Source: Hyphomicrobiales bacterium
GTDB lineage: Bacteria; Pseudomonadota; Alphaproteobacteria; Rhizobiales; Rhizobiaceae
NCBI GenBank assembly: GCA_900472675.1
Contig: UCJA01000007.1
Coordinates: forward strand, 186,001 to 250,000
Direction: 5' to 3'
DNA: 64,000 nt
Part shown: in pieces, positions 18,717-27,025 of the stretch
Layout: each line of letters begins with the position of its first letter
How positions within the stretch are numbered: position 1 is the stretch's first letter
Translations under genes and position numbers: made by a program
Notes under the pieces: generated by a model
Databases searched by the model: none
What the model was told of the DNA's origin: nothing
The model's input: the letters and a program-made list of their open reading frames with translations, nothing else

Positions 18717-20300
18717 ATGAAAACACTGCTTGTATCCACCGCACTCGTTTTGACCATGACGACATTCGCCGCCAAGGCTCAGGATGCCGGTCTGACTGTC
18801 GTCTGGGCCGACGATAGCACCTCGGATGCCCTGTTCGATCCGCGCGTCACCCAGTCGCGCCACGAGGAACAGGTCATCGCACAGATTTTCGACCAGCTGG
18901 TGGCACAGGATACGGACGGTAGCTTTCATCCGGGCCTGGCCAAATCCTGGGTGATCGCCCCGGACAGCAAGTCGATCACGCTGCAGCTGCGAGACGACGT
19001 CAAATTTCACGACGGCACCAAGTTCGATGCCGATGCCGTCAAGTTCACGCTGGACACGATCAAGGATCCGGCCACCGCGTCGCAGGGAGCCATCGACCTG
19101 ATGGGTCCCTATTCCAGCACCGACGTGCTCGGACCGAACGAAGTGCGCATCAACTATCTGCGCGCCTTCCCGACCATGCTGAGCGCGCTATCCGAAAACG
19201 AATTGTCGATCGTCAGCCCCACGGCGGTCAAGAAGCTCGGCAATACCGGCTTTGCCCAGGCACCGGTCGGCACCGGACCGTTCAAGTTCCAGTCCTGGGA
19301 AAAGGGCGCGCAGGTCACCCTGGTGCGCAATGACGATTACAACTGGGCGCCGGAGTTCTTTAAGACCAAGGGACCAAGCCAGGTTGCGAAAATCATTCAC
19401 CGCTACATCCCCAATGCCGCAACCCGTGTTGCCGCTCTGGAGGCCGGCGAAGTCACCTTCACCGATCTGACGCCACCGCTCGACATGAAGCGTCTCGGCG
19501 ACGGCGAAAAATTCGGCACCATGGTCGGCGTTGCTCCGGGCGTGCCCTTCTCGCTGATGTTCAACGTCTCGCATGGTGCGCTGGCCGATATCAATGTCCG
19601 CAAGGCCTTCATCATGTCGGTCGACCGGCCGCGGCTGTCGAACAACCTGTTCTTCGGTCTCGCCAAGGCAGCCTATGGACCGCTCGCCCCGACCACGCAG
19701 GGCTATTGGAAAGGCGTCGAGGACTATTACAAGTTCGACCTCAAGGCAGCCGGCAAATTGCTGGAGGATTCCGGCTGGACAATGGGTGCCGACGGCATCC
19801 GCGTGAAGGACGGCAAGCCGTTGAGGATCGACTACCTGTCGCTGCTGGAGCCGGATACCGGCGTGGCGCTGCAGGCCGCCGTGAAGAAAGTCGGTATTGA
19901 TCTGAAGGTCAACACCGTCACCAAGGCCCGCCAGGACGAACTGGTGATGTCGAACCAGTACGACATGGGTGCCATCCGCTGGGTCATGAACGATGCCGCA
20001 GCACTGCGCATCCCGTTCCATTCGGATAACATTCCAGCCCCCGGAAAATTCAAGTTCAACTGGATGCATTGGGCCTCGCCTGAAATGGATGCGCTGCTGG
20101 CCAAGGCCGAAAGCGCAGCCACGCTGGAAGAGCGCGCCAAGATCTACCAGGAAGCCCAGAAGAGCATCATGGATCAGGCCGTGTTCATGGGCATCCACGA
20201 CCAGATCCAGACCATCGCCTTTTCCAGCAAGGTCACCGGCGCAAGCTTTGCGCCCGGCCAGTGGCAGGTGCGGCTCTACGACGTACACGCGACCAAATAA
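18717..20300 (+). CDS. Peptide/amide ABC transporter substrate-binding protein (SBP_bac_5)
   Basis: 527 residues from ATG 18717, preferred over ATG 18711 because AAGGGG at 18704-18709 is too near the earlier one. Signal peptide about 1-22 (AKA-QD). DppA-type blocks: LRDDVKFHDGTKFDADAVKFTLDTI, short form VKFHDGT, and PVGTGPFKFQSWEKG. No permease or ATPase genes are adjacent, so it probably shares one of the two Dpp-type transporters at 4-7.7 or 27-30.7 kb. A strong hairpin follows its stop. Confidence 0.9.
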   Translation: MKTLLVSTALVLTMTTFAAKAQDAGLTVVWADDSTSDALFDPRVTQSRHEEQVIAQIFDQLVAQDTDGSFHPGLAKSWVIAPDSKSITLQLRDDVKFHDGTKFDADAVKFTLDTIKDPATASQGAIDLMGPYSSTDVLGPNEVRINYLRAFPTMLSALSENELSIVSPTAVKKLGNTGFAQAPVGTGPFKFQSWEKGAQVTLVRNDDYNWAPEFFKTKGPSQVAKIIHRYIPNAATRVAALEAGEVTFTDLTPPLDMKRLGDGEKFGTMVGVAPGVPFSLMFNVSHGALADINVRKAFIMSVDRPRLSNNLFFGLAKAAYGPLAPTTQGYWKGVEDYYKFDLKAAGKLLEDSGWTMGADGIRVKDGKPLRIDYLSLLEPDTGVALQAAVKKVGIDLKVNTVTKARQDELVMSNQYDMGAIRWVMNDAAALRIPFHSDNIPAPGKFKFNWMHWASPEMDALLAKAESAATLEERAKIYQEAQKSIMDQAVFMGIHDQIQTIAFSSKVTGASFAPGQWQVRLYDVHATK

Positions 20301-20305
20301 GCAAT

Positions 20306-20337
20306 CAGCATCCCGGCGGGTTACGACCGGGATGCTG
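20306..20337 (+). terminator. Perfect 11-bp hairpin after binding-protein gene
   Basis: CAGCATCCCGG pairs with CCGGGATGCTG around a 10-base loop, 5 bases after the stop at 20300, with no T-tract. In this position it more likely protects the 3' end of the binding-protein mRNA or partly terminates, giving more binding protein than downstream enzymes. The rest of the gap to 20406 is empty. Confidence 0.6.
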
Positions 20338-20406
20338 CCCATCGAGCATCGACAGAGTTTCGGAAGACCGTGATCAACGTCCACGCTGCCGGCAGGTCAT
20401 TTTGAT

Positions 20407-21318
20407 ATGAAAAACAATCTTGAACGTGACTTCATCGGCTACGGTCCCAATCCACCGCATCCCCGCTGGCCGGACGGTGCGCGCGTGGCCGTCAACTTCG
20501 TGCTCAACTACGAAGAGGGCTCGGAATATTCGATAAGCGACGGTGACGGCCGTTCGGAAAAGGCGTTGACGGAAGTCTCGGCGTCACGCGTGCCGGTTGG
20601 CATGCGTGATCTGGCCGCCGAGAGCATGTACGAATATGGCAGCCGGGTCGGCTTCTGGCGCCTGGCAAAACTCTTCCAGTCACGCGGCCTTCCGCTGACG
20701 ATTTTCGGCAGCGCGCTCGCCCTTGAACGCAACCCGCTGGTGGCGGAGTTCGTGCGCAACAGCGGCTGGGACGTCTGTTGCCACGGCATGCGCTGGGTCG
20801 AGCATTATTTGCTTGATCCGGAACAGGAGCGCCAGTCGATCAAAGATGCCGTCGCTTCGCTGACGAGGACGATCGGCACCCGGCCGATCGGCTGGTACTG
20901 CCGCTATTCGCCGAGCGAACAGACCCGCCGGCTTTTGTCGGAAGAAGGCGGTTTTCTCTATGACAGCGATTCCTACGCCGACGACCTTCCCTACTGGGTC
21001 AAGGTCGAAGGCAAGCCGCATCTGGTCGTGCCCTACACCATGGTCAACAACGACGCCAAGATCCTCGGCGCCGACATCGGCAACAGCCATGACTTCTTCG
21101 AGATGCTGCGCGACGCCTTTGATGTCTATTACGAGGAAGGCGCCACGACACCGAAGATGATGTCGGTCGGCTTGCATCCCCGCGTGATCGGCCACCCGGC
21201 CCGCATTCTCGGTCTGGTCCGCTTCATCGAACACATCACCGCGCAACAGCATGTCTGGATCTGCGGACGCAGCGACATTGCCCGCCATTGGGCCAACCAG
21301 TTTCCACCCACCGCCTGA
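20407..21318 (+). CDS. Polysaccharide-deacetylase-fold hydrolase, PuuE/allantoinase-like
   Basis: 303 residues. N-terminus has YGPNPPHPRWPDGARVAVNFVLNYEEGSEYS-type sequence (key part NYEEGSE), then CCHGMRW, GWYCRYSPS, LYDSDSYADDLPYW, VPYTMVNNDAK, MMSVGLHPRVIGHPARI and a C-terminal DIARHW. These are landmarks of PuuE-type allantoinases, which hydrolyse the hydantoin ring of allantoin without the usual binuclear metal. No ureide-pathway genes such as uricase or OHCU decarboxylase are present, so it may act on another cyclic amide such as a hydantoin or dihydropyrimidine, or a deacylation. It sits between two binding-protein genes. Confidence 0.85.
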   Translation: MKNNLERDFIGYGPNPPHPRWPDGARVAVNFVLNYEEGSEYSISDGDGRSEKALTEVSASRVPVGMRDLAAESMYEYGSRVGFWRLAKLFQSRGLPLTIFGSALALERNPLVAEFVRNSGWDVCCHGMRWVEHYLLDPEQERQSIKDAVASLTRTIGTRPIGWYCRYSPSEQTRRLLSEEGGFLYDSDSYADDLPYWVKVEGKPHLVVPYTMVNNDAKILGADIGNSHDFFEMLRDAFDVYYEEGATTPKMMSVGLHPRVIGHPARILGLVRFIEHITAQQHVWICGRSDIARHWANQFPPTA

Positions 21319-21404
21319 CGGCAACCACTCATGACTTCGCCACCGAAGGATGCGTCCCCGATGGGACATCAGGAAATCGGAATGACTTGAAAAAGGGGAA
21401 TCAA

Positions 21405-22958
21405 ATGAAAGCGCCGATACTATTCGCTCTTGCCTTCATGCTGGCAGGCACTGCGCCAAGCCTTGCCGCCTCGCCCGATACCATCATCGTCGCCCAGGCG
21501 GTCGATGCCTCAACGCTCGACCCGGCGCAGATGAGCGCGCGTAACGAATCCAATATCGGTCAGCACATCTGGGGCACCCTGTTCGAGCGCAAGGCCGGCG
21601 GCGGCATCGAGCCCTATTTTGCCGATTCCTACGTCTTGTCGGACGATGGCAAGGAACTCACCTACAAGATCCATGCCGGACTGACATGCCATGACGGCGA
21701 AGTGCTGAACGCCGAAGACGTCGCCTATACCTTCAACCGTGCCGCCGATCCGAAGTTCAAGTTCACCGGCAACACGCCCGGCTACATCTTCACCTCCGTC
21801 GGCTTCATCAAGGCCGAAGTGATCGCTCCGCTGACGGTCAAGGTGGTGATGAGCAAGTACAACCCGATTGCCGCCGGCATGCTGACCGACGTGCTGATCC
21901 ACTGCAAGGATTCCTACGAAAAGATGACGCCGGAACAGGCGTCGCAAACACCGGTCGGTTCGGGCCCTTACCGCTTCAAGGAATGGGTCAAGAACGACCA
22001 CATCACGATCGAAAAGGTCGATGGCATCACCCTGCACCCGGCCAACGTCAAGACCATCGTCTGGCGCGTGGTGCCGGAAGCCTCGACCCGTGCGGCCGAA
22101 CTGATGGCTGGCAATGTCGACATCATCACCAATGTCTCGCCGGATCAGGTGCAGGTGGTTAACGCTTCGCCGACCGCCAAGGTGCAGATCGTGAATGGCA
22201 CCCGCCGCATCTATATCGGCTTCAACCAGCGTGAGAAATTCGCCGATACGCCGGGCGGCAAAGCGATCCAGAAACCGGAAGTCCGCAAGGCGATCCAGTA
22301 TGCGGTCGATATCCCGGCCATTTGCGAGACGCTGCTCAATGCCCCGTGCAAGCGTGCCACCGGCCCGGTCAACCCGCCGAACGACAACCAGACGCTGACA
22401 CCCTATCCCTTCGATCCCGCCATGGCCGAAAAGCTGCTGGACGAGGCCGGCTACAAGCGCGATGCCAACGGCGTGCGCTTCGAAATGACCCTGCAATCGC
22501 CAAGAGGCCGTTACCTCAAAGATGGCGACGTGGCCCTCGCCATTGGTCAGTTCCTCGGCGATATCGGCATCAAGACGGACGTGCAGCTGCTCGAGTTCGC
22601 CTCGGTCTACGTACCGCTAATCCGCAAGCATGATGCCGGCCCGATGTTCCTGCTCGGCAGCGGCGGCGACACGTTCAGCCCGCTCAGCGACATGATGGAT
22701 TTTGCCACACCGGAGTCCGCCACCAACTATCCGGAGTGGAAGGATGACGAGTTCTTCGGCAAGTGGAAGGAGATCCAGGCGACGCATGACCCCGCCAGGC
22801 AGAAACCAGTGCTCGACGAGATGCTGAAAATCTTCTACGAGCGCGGCCCCTGGCTGCTGATGTATTTCCAGCCGGATTTTTATGGGGTCAACAACCGCCT
22901 CGACTGGCAGGCCCGCCGCGACGAACGAATTCTGCTGGGAAGTGCGAAGATCAAGTGA
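21405..22958 (+). CDS. Peptide/amide ABC transporter substrate-binding protein (SBP_bac_5)
   Basis: 517 residues from ATG 21405 (AAAGGGG upstream); the open frame from 21288 overlaps the previous gene. Signal peptide about 1-21 (SLA-AS). DppA-type blocks include LDPAQMSARNESN, IHAGLTCHDGEVLNAEDVAYTF (key part DGEVLNAEDV) and PVGSGPYRFKEW. It is the third binding protein of the region but there are only two transporters, implying shared permeases. It differs from the one at 18717 throughout, so a different ligand is likely. The next gene starts at its stop. Confidence 0.9.
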   Translation: MKAPILFALAFMLAGTAPSLAASPDTIIVAQAVDASTLDPAQMSARNESNIGQHIWGTLFERKAGGGIEPYFADSYVLSDDGKELTYKIHAGLTCHDGEVLNAEDVAYTFNRAADPKFKFTGNTPGYIFTSVGFIKAEVIAPLTVKVVMSKYNPIAAGMLTDVLIHCKDSYEKMTPEQASQTPVGSGPYRFKEWVKNDHITIEKVDGITLHPANVKTIVWRVVPEASTRAAELMAGNVDIITNVSPDQVQVVNASPTAKVQIVNGTRRIYIGFNQREKFADTPGGKAIQKPEVRKAIQYAVDIPAICETLLNAPCKRATGPVNPPNDNQTLTPYPFDPAMAEKLLDEAGYKRDANGVRFEMTLQSPRGRYLKDGDVALAIGQFLGDIGIKTDVQLLEFASVYVPLIRKHDAGPMFLLGSGGDTFSPLSDMMDFATPESATNYPEWKDDEFFGKWKEIQATHDPARQKPVLDEMLKIFYERGPWLLMYFQPDFYGVNNRLDWQARRDERILLGSAKIK

Positions 22959-23698
22959 CGGCAACCCCTCTCGACCGGCAAACGGTCCTCATCACCGGCG
23001 CGGCCAATGGACTGGGCCGCGCGCTGGCAAGCGCCTTCGACAAGGTCGGGTCGAACCTGATCCTGCTGGACGTAAACGCCGAAGCTCTGGAGGAAACAGC
23101 ACGCATGCTGTCTCGTCCGGCAAGCCTGCATGTGGTCGACCTCTCGGATACCGCAGCGACAGCCGCTGCCGTATCCCGCATCCGCGAAACAAGCCCGATC
23201 CTGCACACGCTGATCCACAATGCCGGTTATCTGGTGCCGAAGTCCTATGCCGCAATGGAGCAGGAAGACTGGGACAGGACTTTCAACGTCGGCGTCCAGG
23301 CCGCTCATCTGCTGACAAAGGCCTGGTGGAACGACTGGCTGCAGACCGGCGCCGCGGTCATCTATGTCTCCTCGCGCTCCGGCATCGAGGGTGGCAAAGA
23401 TCACAGTGCCTATGTGGCAACCAAGCATGCGCTCGAAGGCCTGGTCAAGGTTCTGGGCGAGGAAGGCAGGCAAGCCGGGATCATGGTCCATACCGTGACC
23501 CCGGGCGGGTACATGCGCACGCCGATGTCTGAGCAGAACCATCCGATCGAACTGCGCTCCAAATGGGTGGACGCAATCCGGTTTGCCGCCGGCTTCCTCT
23601 ATCTGGCCGAACGCCGCGACCCGACGCTCTCCGGTCAGCGACTGAGTGCCTGGGAGTTATCGGAACAGCACCGGGGCCTCTATCCCGCCCTGGATTGA
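22955..23698 (+). CDS. Short-chain dehydrogenase/reductase (SDR)
   Basis: 247 residues from GTG 22955, overlapping the binding-protein stop (GTGA). TGAANGLG cofactor loop, LLDVNAE acidic residue (NAD-type), HNAGYL in place of NNAG, catalytic Ser in VSSRSG and YVATK active site. Last gene of the operon that begins at 14665. It is the third SDR in this operon and is not close to the other two, supporting a multi-step oxidation of the product released by the amidohydrolases. Confidence 0.9.
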   Translation: MTATPLDRQTVLITGAANGLGRALASAFDKVGSNLILLDVNAEALEETARMLSRPASLHVVDLSDTAATAAAVSRIRETSPILHTLIHNAGYLVPKSYAAMEQEDWDRTFNVGVQAAHLLTKAWWNDWLQTGAAVIYVSSRSGIEGGKDHSAYVATKHALEGLVKVLGEEGRQAGIMVHTVTPGGYMRTPMSEQNHPIELRSKWVDAIRFAAGFLYLAERRDPTLSGQRLSAWELSEQHRGLYPALD

Positions 23699-23701
23699 CA
23701 G

Positions 23702-23734
23702 GGACGGCGCCATGTCAGGGCGTCGTCTTTTCCA
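23702..23734. terminator. Weak terminator between convergent operons
   Basis: Only 36 bases separate the SDR stop from the stop of the minus-strand M20 gene. They contain an imperfect inverted repeat (GACGGCGCC against GGGCGTCGTC) followed by TTTT on the plus strand, which could terminate the plus-strand operon. Confidence 0.35.
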
Positions 23735-25120
23735 TCAAGCCTTGTCAGACCGCGTCAGCCGCTGCCTTGCATATTCATCCATGATCCGCGCGGCGTAGGC
23801 CATGCCCTGATGATACCGCGCCACCGGCATGTTTTCATTGGGTGCATGCAGGTTGTTGTCTGGCGCTCCAAAACCCGAAAGCACGGCCGGATGCGGGATC
23901 GACAGCATGATGATCCCCTGGATCGATACCCCCTGCACCAGCGGCGTCGTGCCGAACACCTTTTTGGCAGCCTCGATCGTCGCCTGGCTGATCGCCTCGC
24001 GCGCCGCCGTCTTGTAGGGGTTCTTGCGGTTGGTATGCACCAGGATCTCGAAGTCACCATAGCCGTGGCGCTGAAGGTGGTCCTTCAGCTTCTGCAACTG
24101 CAGTTCCGGTTCGAGTTTGGGCGGGCACCGGAAGTCGAGCTTGGCCATGGCTTCGGCCGGCACGATGGTTTTCGAACCCTCGCCCGTATAGCCGGCTGAA
24201 ATGCCGCAGATATTGGCGCTGGCGCCGAAATGGGCGCGGCGCAACAGGTCGAGATCGTCGTCGGTGGAAAGATGCGTGGCGCCGAGCTGGCGGACATATT
24301 CGGCTCGGTCGAAGAAGGCCAGTTCCTCCTTCAGGAACTGTTCGTCGTCCGCATCCGGCGCAATCCAGTCATCATACCAGCCATCGATCAGTACCCGGCC
24401 GCTATCCGGATCAAATATGCTCGACAGCGCCTGGATCAGCCGCCACACCGGGCTTTTGACGGTTTGCGCCCGGCCCGACCAGATATCGGTCTTCAGGCCG
24501 CGCACCCTGAGCTCCACATAGAGGATTGCCTTGATGCCGAGATGGATCTCCGGCTTCAGGCTGGTGCGATTGACGCCGCCATCCAGCCCGATCGAGGCGT
24601 CGCATCGCAGATAGTCTTTGTGCTTCTCGACGAACGCTTCGAGATGCGGACTGCCGACCTCCTCCTCGCCCTCGAACAGGAAGACGAGGTTGACTGGCGG
24701 CACGCCTGCGGTCTTGAGATAGGCTTCGGCGGCTTTGACGAAGGCGAGCACGCCGCTCTTGTTGTCGGTCGCGCCGCGGGCATAGATGATGCCGTCGCGG
24801 ATTTCGGCGCCGAACGGATCCGAAATCCAGAGATCCAGTGGCTCCGGCGGCTGCACGTCGTAGTGGCCGTAGCACAAAAGCGTACGGTCAGCGTCCGGAT
24901 TGTCGAGCCTGCCGAGCACCACCGGCGGACCGCCATCGGTGGGCAGAATATGCGCGTCGGCGATGCCCGCCTCGATCATCTGGCTCTGCAGAAGCCTGGC
25001 GCAGTCTTCCAGCCCGATATTTTGGGCTGAAATGCTTTTCTGCCGGAGCAGGGTCTGCAGCAGCGTCACCGCCTCGTCGCCATGGGCCTTGAGATAGTCG
25101 AGCGTCTTGTCGATGGACAT
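23735..25120 (-). CDS. M20-family dipeptidase, complete
   Basis: 461 residues from ATG 25120; frame extension to 25306 overlaps the M14 gene and is spurious. Metal ligands and catalytic residues appear in order: GHYDVQPP (H, catalytic D), GATDNKSG (D), catalytic EE in EGEEEVGS, GLDGG (D) and the last His in NLHAPNEN. In the lid domain the position that is His in the paralogue at 1-875 (SDIHS) is Trp here (TDIWS); that His normally helps bind substrate across the dimer. Start lies 4 bases after the stop of the M14 gene, so the two are co-transcribed. Confidence 0.93.
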   Translation of the reverse strand: MSIDKTLDYLKAHGDEAVTLLQTLLRQKSISAQNIGLEDCARLLQSQMIEAGIADAHILPTDGGPPVVLGRLDNPDADRTLLCYGHYDVQPPEPLDLWISDPFGAEIRDGIIYARGATDNKSGVLAFVKAAEAYLKTAGVPPVNLVFLFEGEEEVGSPHLEAFVEKHKDYLRCDASIGLDGGVNRTSLKPEIHLGIKAILYVELRVRGLKTDIWSGRAQTVKSPVWRLIQALSSIFDPDSGRVLIDGWYDDWIAPDADDEQFLKEELAFFDRAEYVRQLGATHLSTDDDLDLLRRAHFGASANICGISAGYTGEGSKTIVPAEAMAKLDFRCPPKLEPELQLQKLKDHLQRHGYGDFEILVHTNRKNPYKTAAREAISQATIEAAKKVFGTTPLVQGVSIQGIIMLSIPHPAVLSGFGAPDNNLHAPNENMPVARYHQGMAYAARIMDEYARQRLTRSDKA

Positions 25121-25124
25121 TCTT

Positions 25125-26801
25125 CTATGCCCCCATCTCGATGGTTCGGCGCTGGGTGCCGCCCTTTTCCGAAACGCCGGTGATGGTGATGGAGCCGGGC
25201 TGGTCCATCCGCACCAGCCATTCGATCGGCTTGGCGGTGGCGGTCCATTGCTGACCCCAGGGCGACCAGGGATAAAGCCGCTCGTTGCGGCCGGCGAGAT
25301 TGCCAAGCTCGACCGTTTGCGGGTTCATCAGCAGTGCTCCACCCTCCACGCTGAGCATCGCCAGCACCGGCTTGGCCACCTTGTTCTCGATCGCCACGTC
25401 CGACAGGTTGGTCGGCAGGTAGCCATGATTGGAGATGACCGCCCGCACCTTGTAGAGGCCAGCGCCGAGCGCTTCCGCAGTCACGTCGTCGATGCGGATC
25501 TGGGGAGCCGCCGCCGCATGGCGCAGGTTGAACAGCACGTTGTTGTGGCAGATCTCTTCCAGCAGATGCGGCGGCGGGTTGCGATACGCCCAGATATTGA
25601 CCATTCCGCCGATCTCGATCGTGCCCAGTTGCGGATGCTCAAAGCTTTTCCACGGACGCCAGCCCTTTTCGCCGACATTCTTGACGACGTAGTCATAGAC
25701 CTTGTGCTGGATTTCGGCCGTGCGCGGATAGAGGTTGAGGTAGCCGAGCTTGTCGACCCCGGCGGTGCGCTCAAGGTCCCACAGCTCCGTGCCGAAGCTG
25801 ATGATGCCCATTTCCTCATAGGTCCAGTCCATCAGGCCGCCGCGACGGACCTTGGTTTTGTCCGGGGTAAAATCCTCGTAGATGGAGACGGTCGGATAGC
25901 CGGTCAGCGCCGTGCCGACCTTGCCGATTTCCTTGTAGAGATTGATGTCGCGCGCGCCCATCGCGCTGTCGGGACGGGTCATGCTTGGGCGCAGGATCAG
26001 GCCGCCATGGGTGTGATAGGCGCACATGCCGCAAATGTTCGGACGATCCAGAATGAGCTTGGCCATGGCGGCGGCTTCCGGCTCCGATAGGGGATGCGTG
26101 CCGGCGCCATATTCCTGCGGCGACCAGTTGGTCGGGAAATTTCGGTTCATATTGCCGTCGAACGGCTTTTCCACCTTGACGTTGACGCCGTCGAAGTTGC
26201 GGATCGTGCCTTCCGGATAGATGCGGAAATAGCTGCCGCCCTCTTCGCCCGGCTCGCGCTGGACCATGATGTCCGGGTTCTCGGTACTCTTCTTCCACTC
26301 GCCTCTGCTGTCGGGCACCCGCATCCAAACCAGATAGCCATCCCCGTCTATATCTTCCGGGATCAGCCCCTCGATCCGGTCTGCGCCCGGCATGAAGCGG
26401 CCGTTTCCGCACCAGTTGTAATAGGGCGGCACGAGCGACAGTTCGGCGCCGTCGGGGTTGATGCGCGGCAGGATGTAAAAGGCCTGGCTATCAACCAGCC
26501 GCGTTACCTCCTCGTTGCTGCCGTATTGGCTCAACAGGTACCAGACGGCATAAAGCGCTGTGGCGCTGGTGGCATGCTCTTCGGCATGAATCTGCGCGTC
26601 GATATAGTAGCCGGGCTTCTCCGCCGCCGGGCCGGTCTTTGGATTGTTGATCTCGATCAGCCAGACATCGCGGCCCTGCAGGGTCTTGGCGACAGAGGTC
26701 AGGGTCGCCAGGTCCGGATAGGCATCCGCCAGCGCCGCAAGGCGCGAGGTCATCTCCGCATAGGTGTAATAGGTATCAAAGGCGATATCGACGTTTGGCA
26801 T
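25125..26801 (-). CDS. M14-family zinc carboxypeptidase
   Basis: 558 residues. The zinc site is QIHAEEHATS (H and E) with the third His in AYHTHGG; substrate Arg/Asn candidates lie in NMNRNFPTNW; the catalytic Glu is likely the one in SFGTELWDLERTAG. The N-terminal 330-350 residues form the peptidase; the last about 200 residues are an added all-beta-like domain of unknown role. There is no signal peptide, so it should act on imported peptides in the cytoplasm, removing C-terminal residues. GAGGACAG lies before the ATG. First gene of a two-gene operon with the M20 dipeptidase, divergent from the second Dpp-type transporter. Confidence 0.92.
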   Translation of the reverse strand: MPNVDIAFDTYYTYAEMTSRLAALADAYPDLATLTSVAKTLQGRDVWLIEINNPKTGPAAEKPGYYIDAQIHAEEHATSATALYAVWYLLSQYGSNEEVTRLVDSQAFYILPRINPDGAELSLVPPYYNWCGNGRFMPGADRIEGLIPEDIDGDGYLVWMRVPDSRGEWKKSTENPDIMVQREPGEEGGSYFRIYPEGTIRNFDGVNVKVEKPFDGNMNRNFPTNWSPQEYGAGTHPLSEPEAAAMAKLILDRPNICGMCAYHTHGGLILRPSMTRPDSAMGARDINLYKEIGKVGTALTGYPTVSIYEDFTPDKTKVRRGGLMDWTYEEMGIISFGTELWDLERTAGVDKLGYLNLYPRTAEIQHKVYDYVVKNVGEKGWRPWKSFEHPQLGTIEIGGMVNIWAYRNPPPHLLEEICHNNVLFNLRHAAAAPQIRIDDVTAEALGAGLYKVRAVISNHGYLPTNLSDVAIENKVAKPVLAMLSVEGGALLMNPQTVELGNLAGRNERLYPWSPWGQQWTATAKPIEWLVRMDQPGSITITGVSEKGGTQRRTIEMGA

Positions 26802-26939
26802 CTGCTGTCCTCATTGCCGGCAATGGCTTCAAAAAAAGAACGGCGCGTTCGGCAAGGTCGCGCTGTTTCAGCTGAATATCTCGCGACCGCTTCAGGACGA
26901 TGCGCGCTGTCTGGCCATGTCGTTTATGACGATTCAAAT

Positions 26940-26968
26940 TTGACAAGGATTGTATAACAGTCTAACAA
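26940..26968. promoter_or_regulatory. Promoter with candidate GntR operator (site 3)
   Basis: TTGACA at 26940-26945 is a consensus -35 for the plus-strand transporter operon, with TAACAA 17 bases later as a possible -10. Between them, at 26950-26968, lies TTGTATAACAGTCTAACAA, matching the TTGT-N11-ACAA outer frame of sites 1 and 2. The inner bases are not symmetric here; GTATAAC and GTCTAAC form an 8-base-spaced direct repeat instead. The position would allow repression of both divergent operons. The remainder of the 224-base gap (26802-27025) shows no gene. Confidence 0.55.
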
Positions 26969-27025
26969 GTTTGCCAGTGATGGAACGACAATGCAACCTT
27001 CCATCAGGTCTCGCCCGGAGCCCGA

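Noticed and set aside
19188..20384. 398-codon minus-strand frame opposite the binding-protein gene
   Set aside because: Shadow of the SBP_bac_5 gene; low-complexity composition and no motif.
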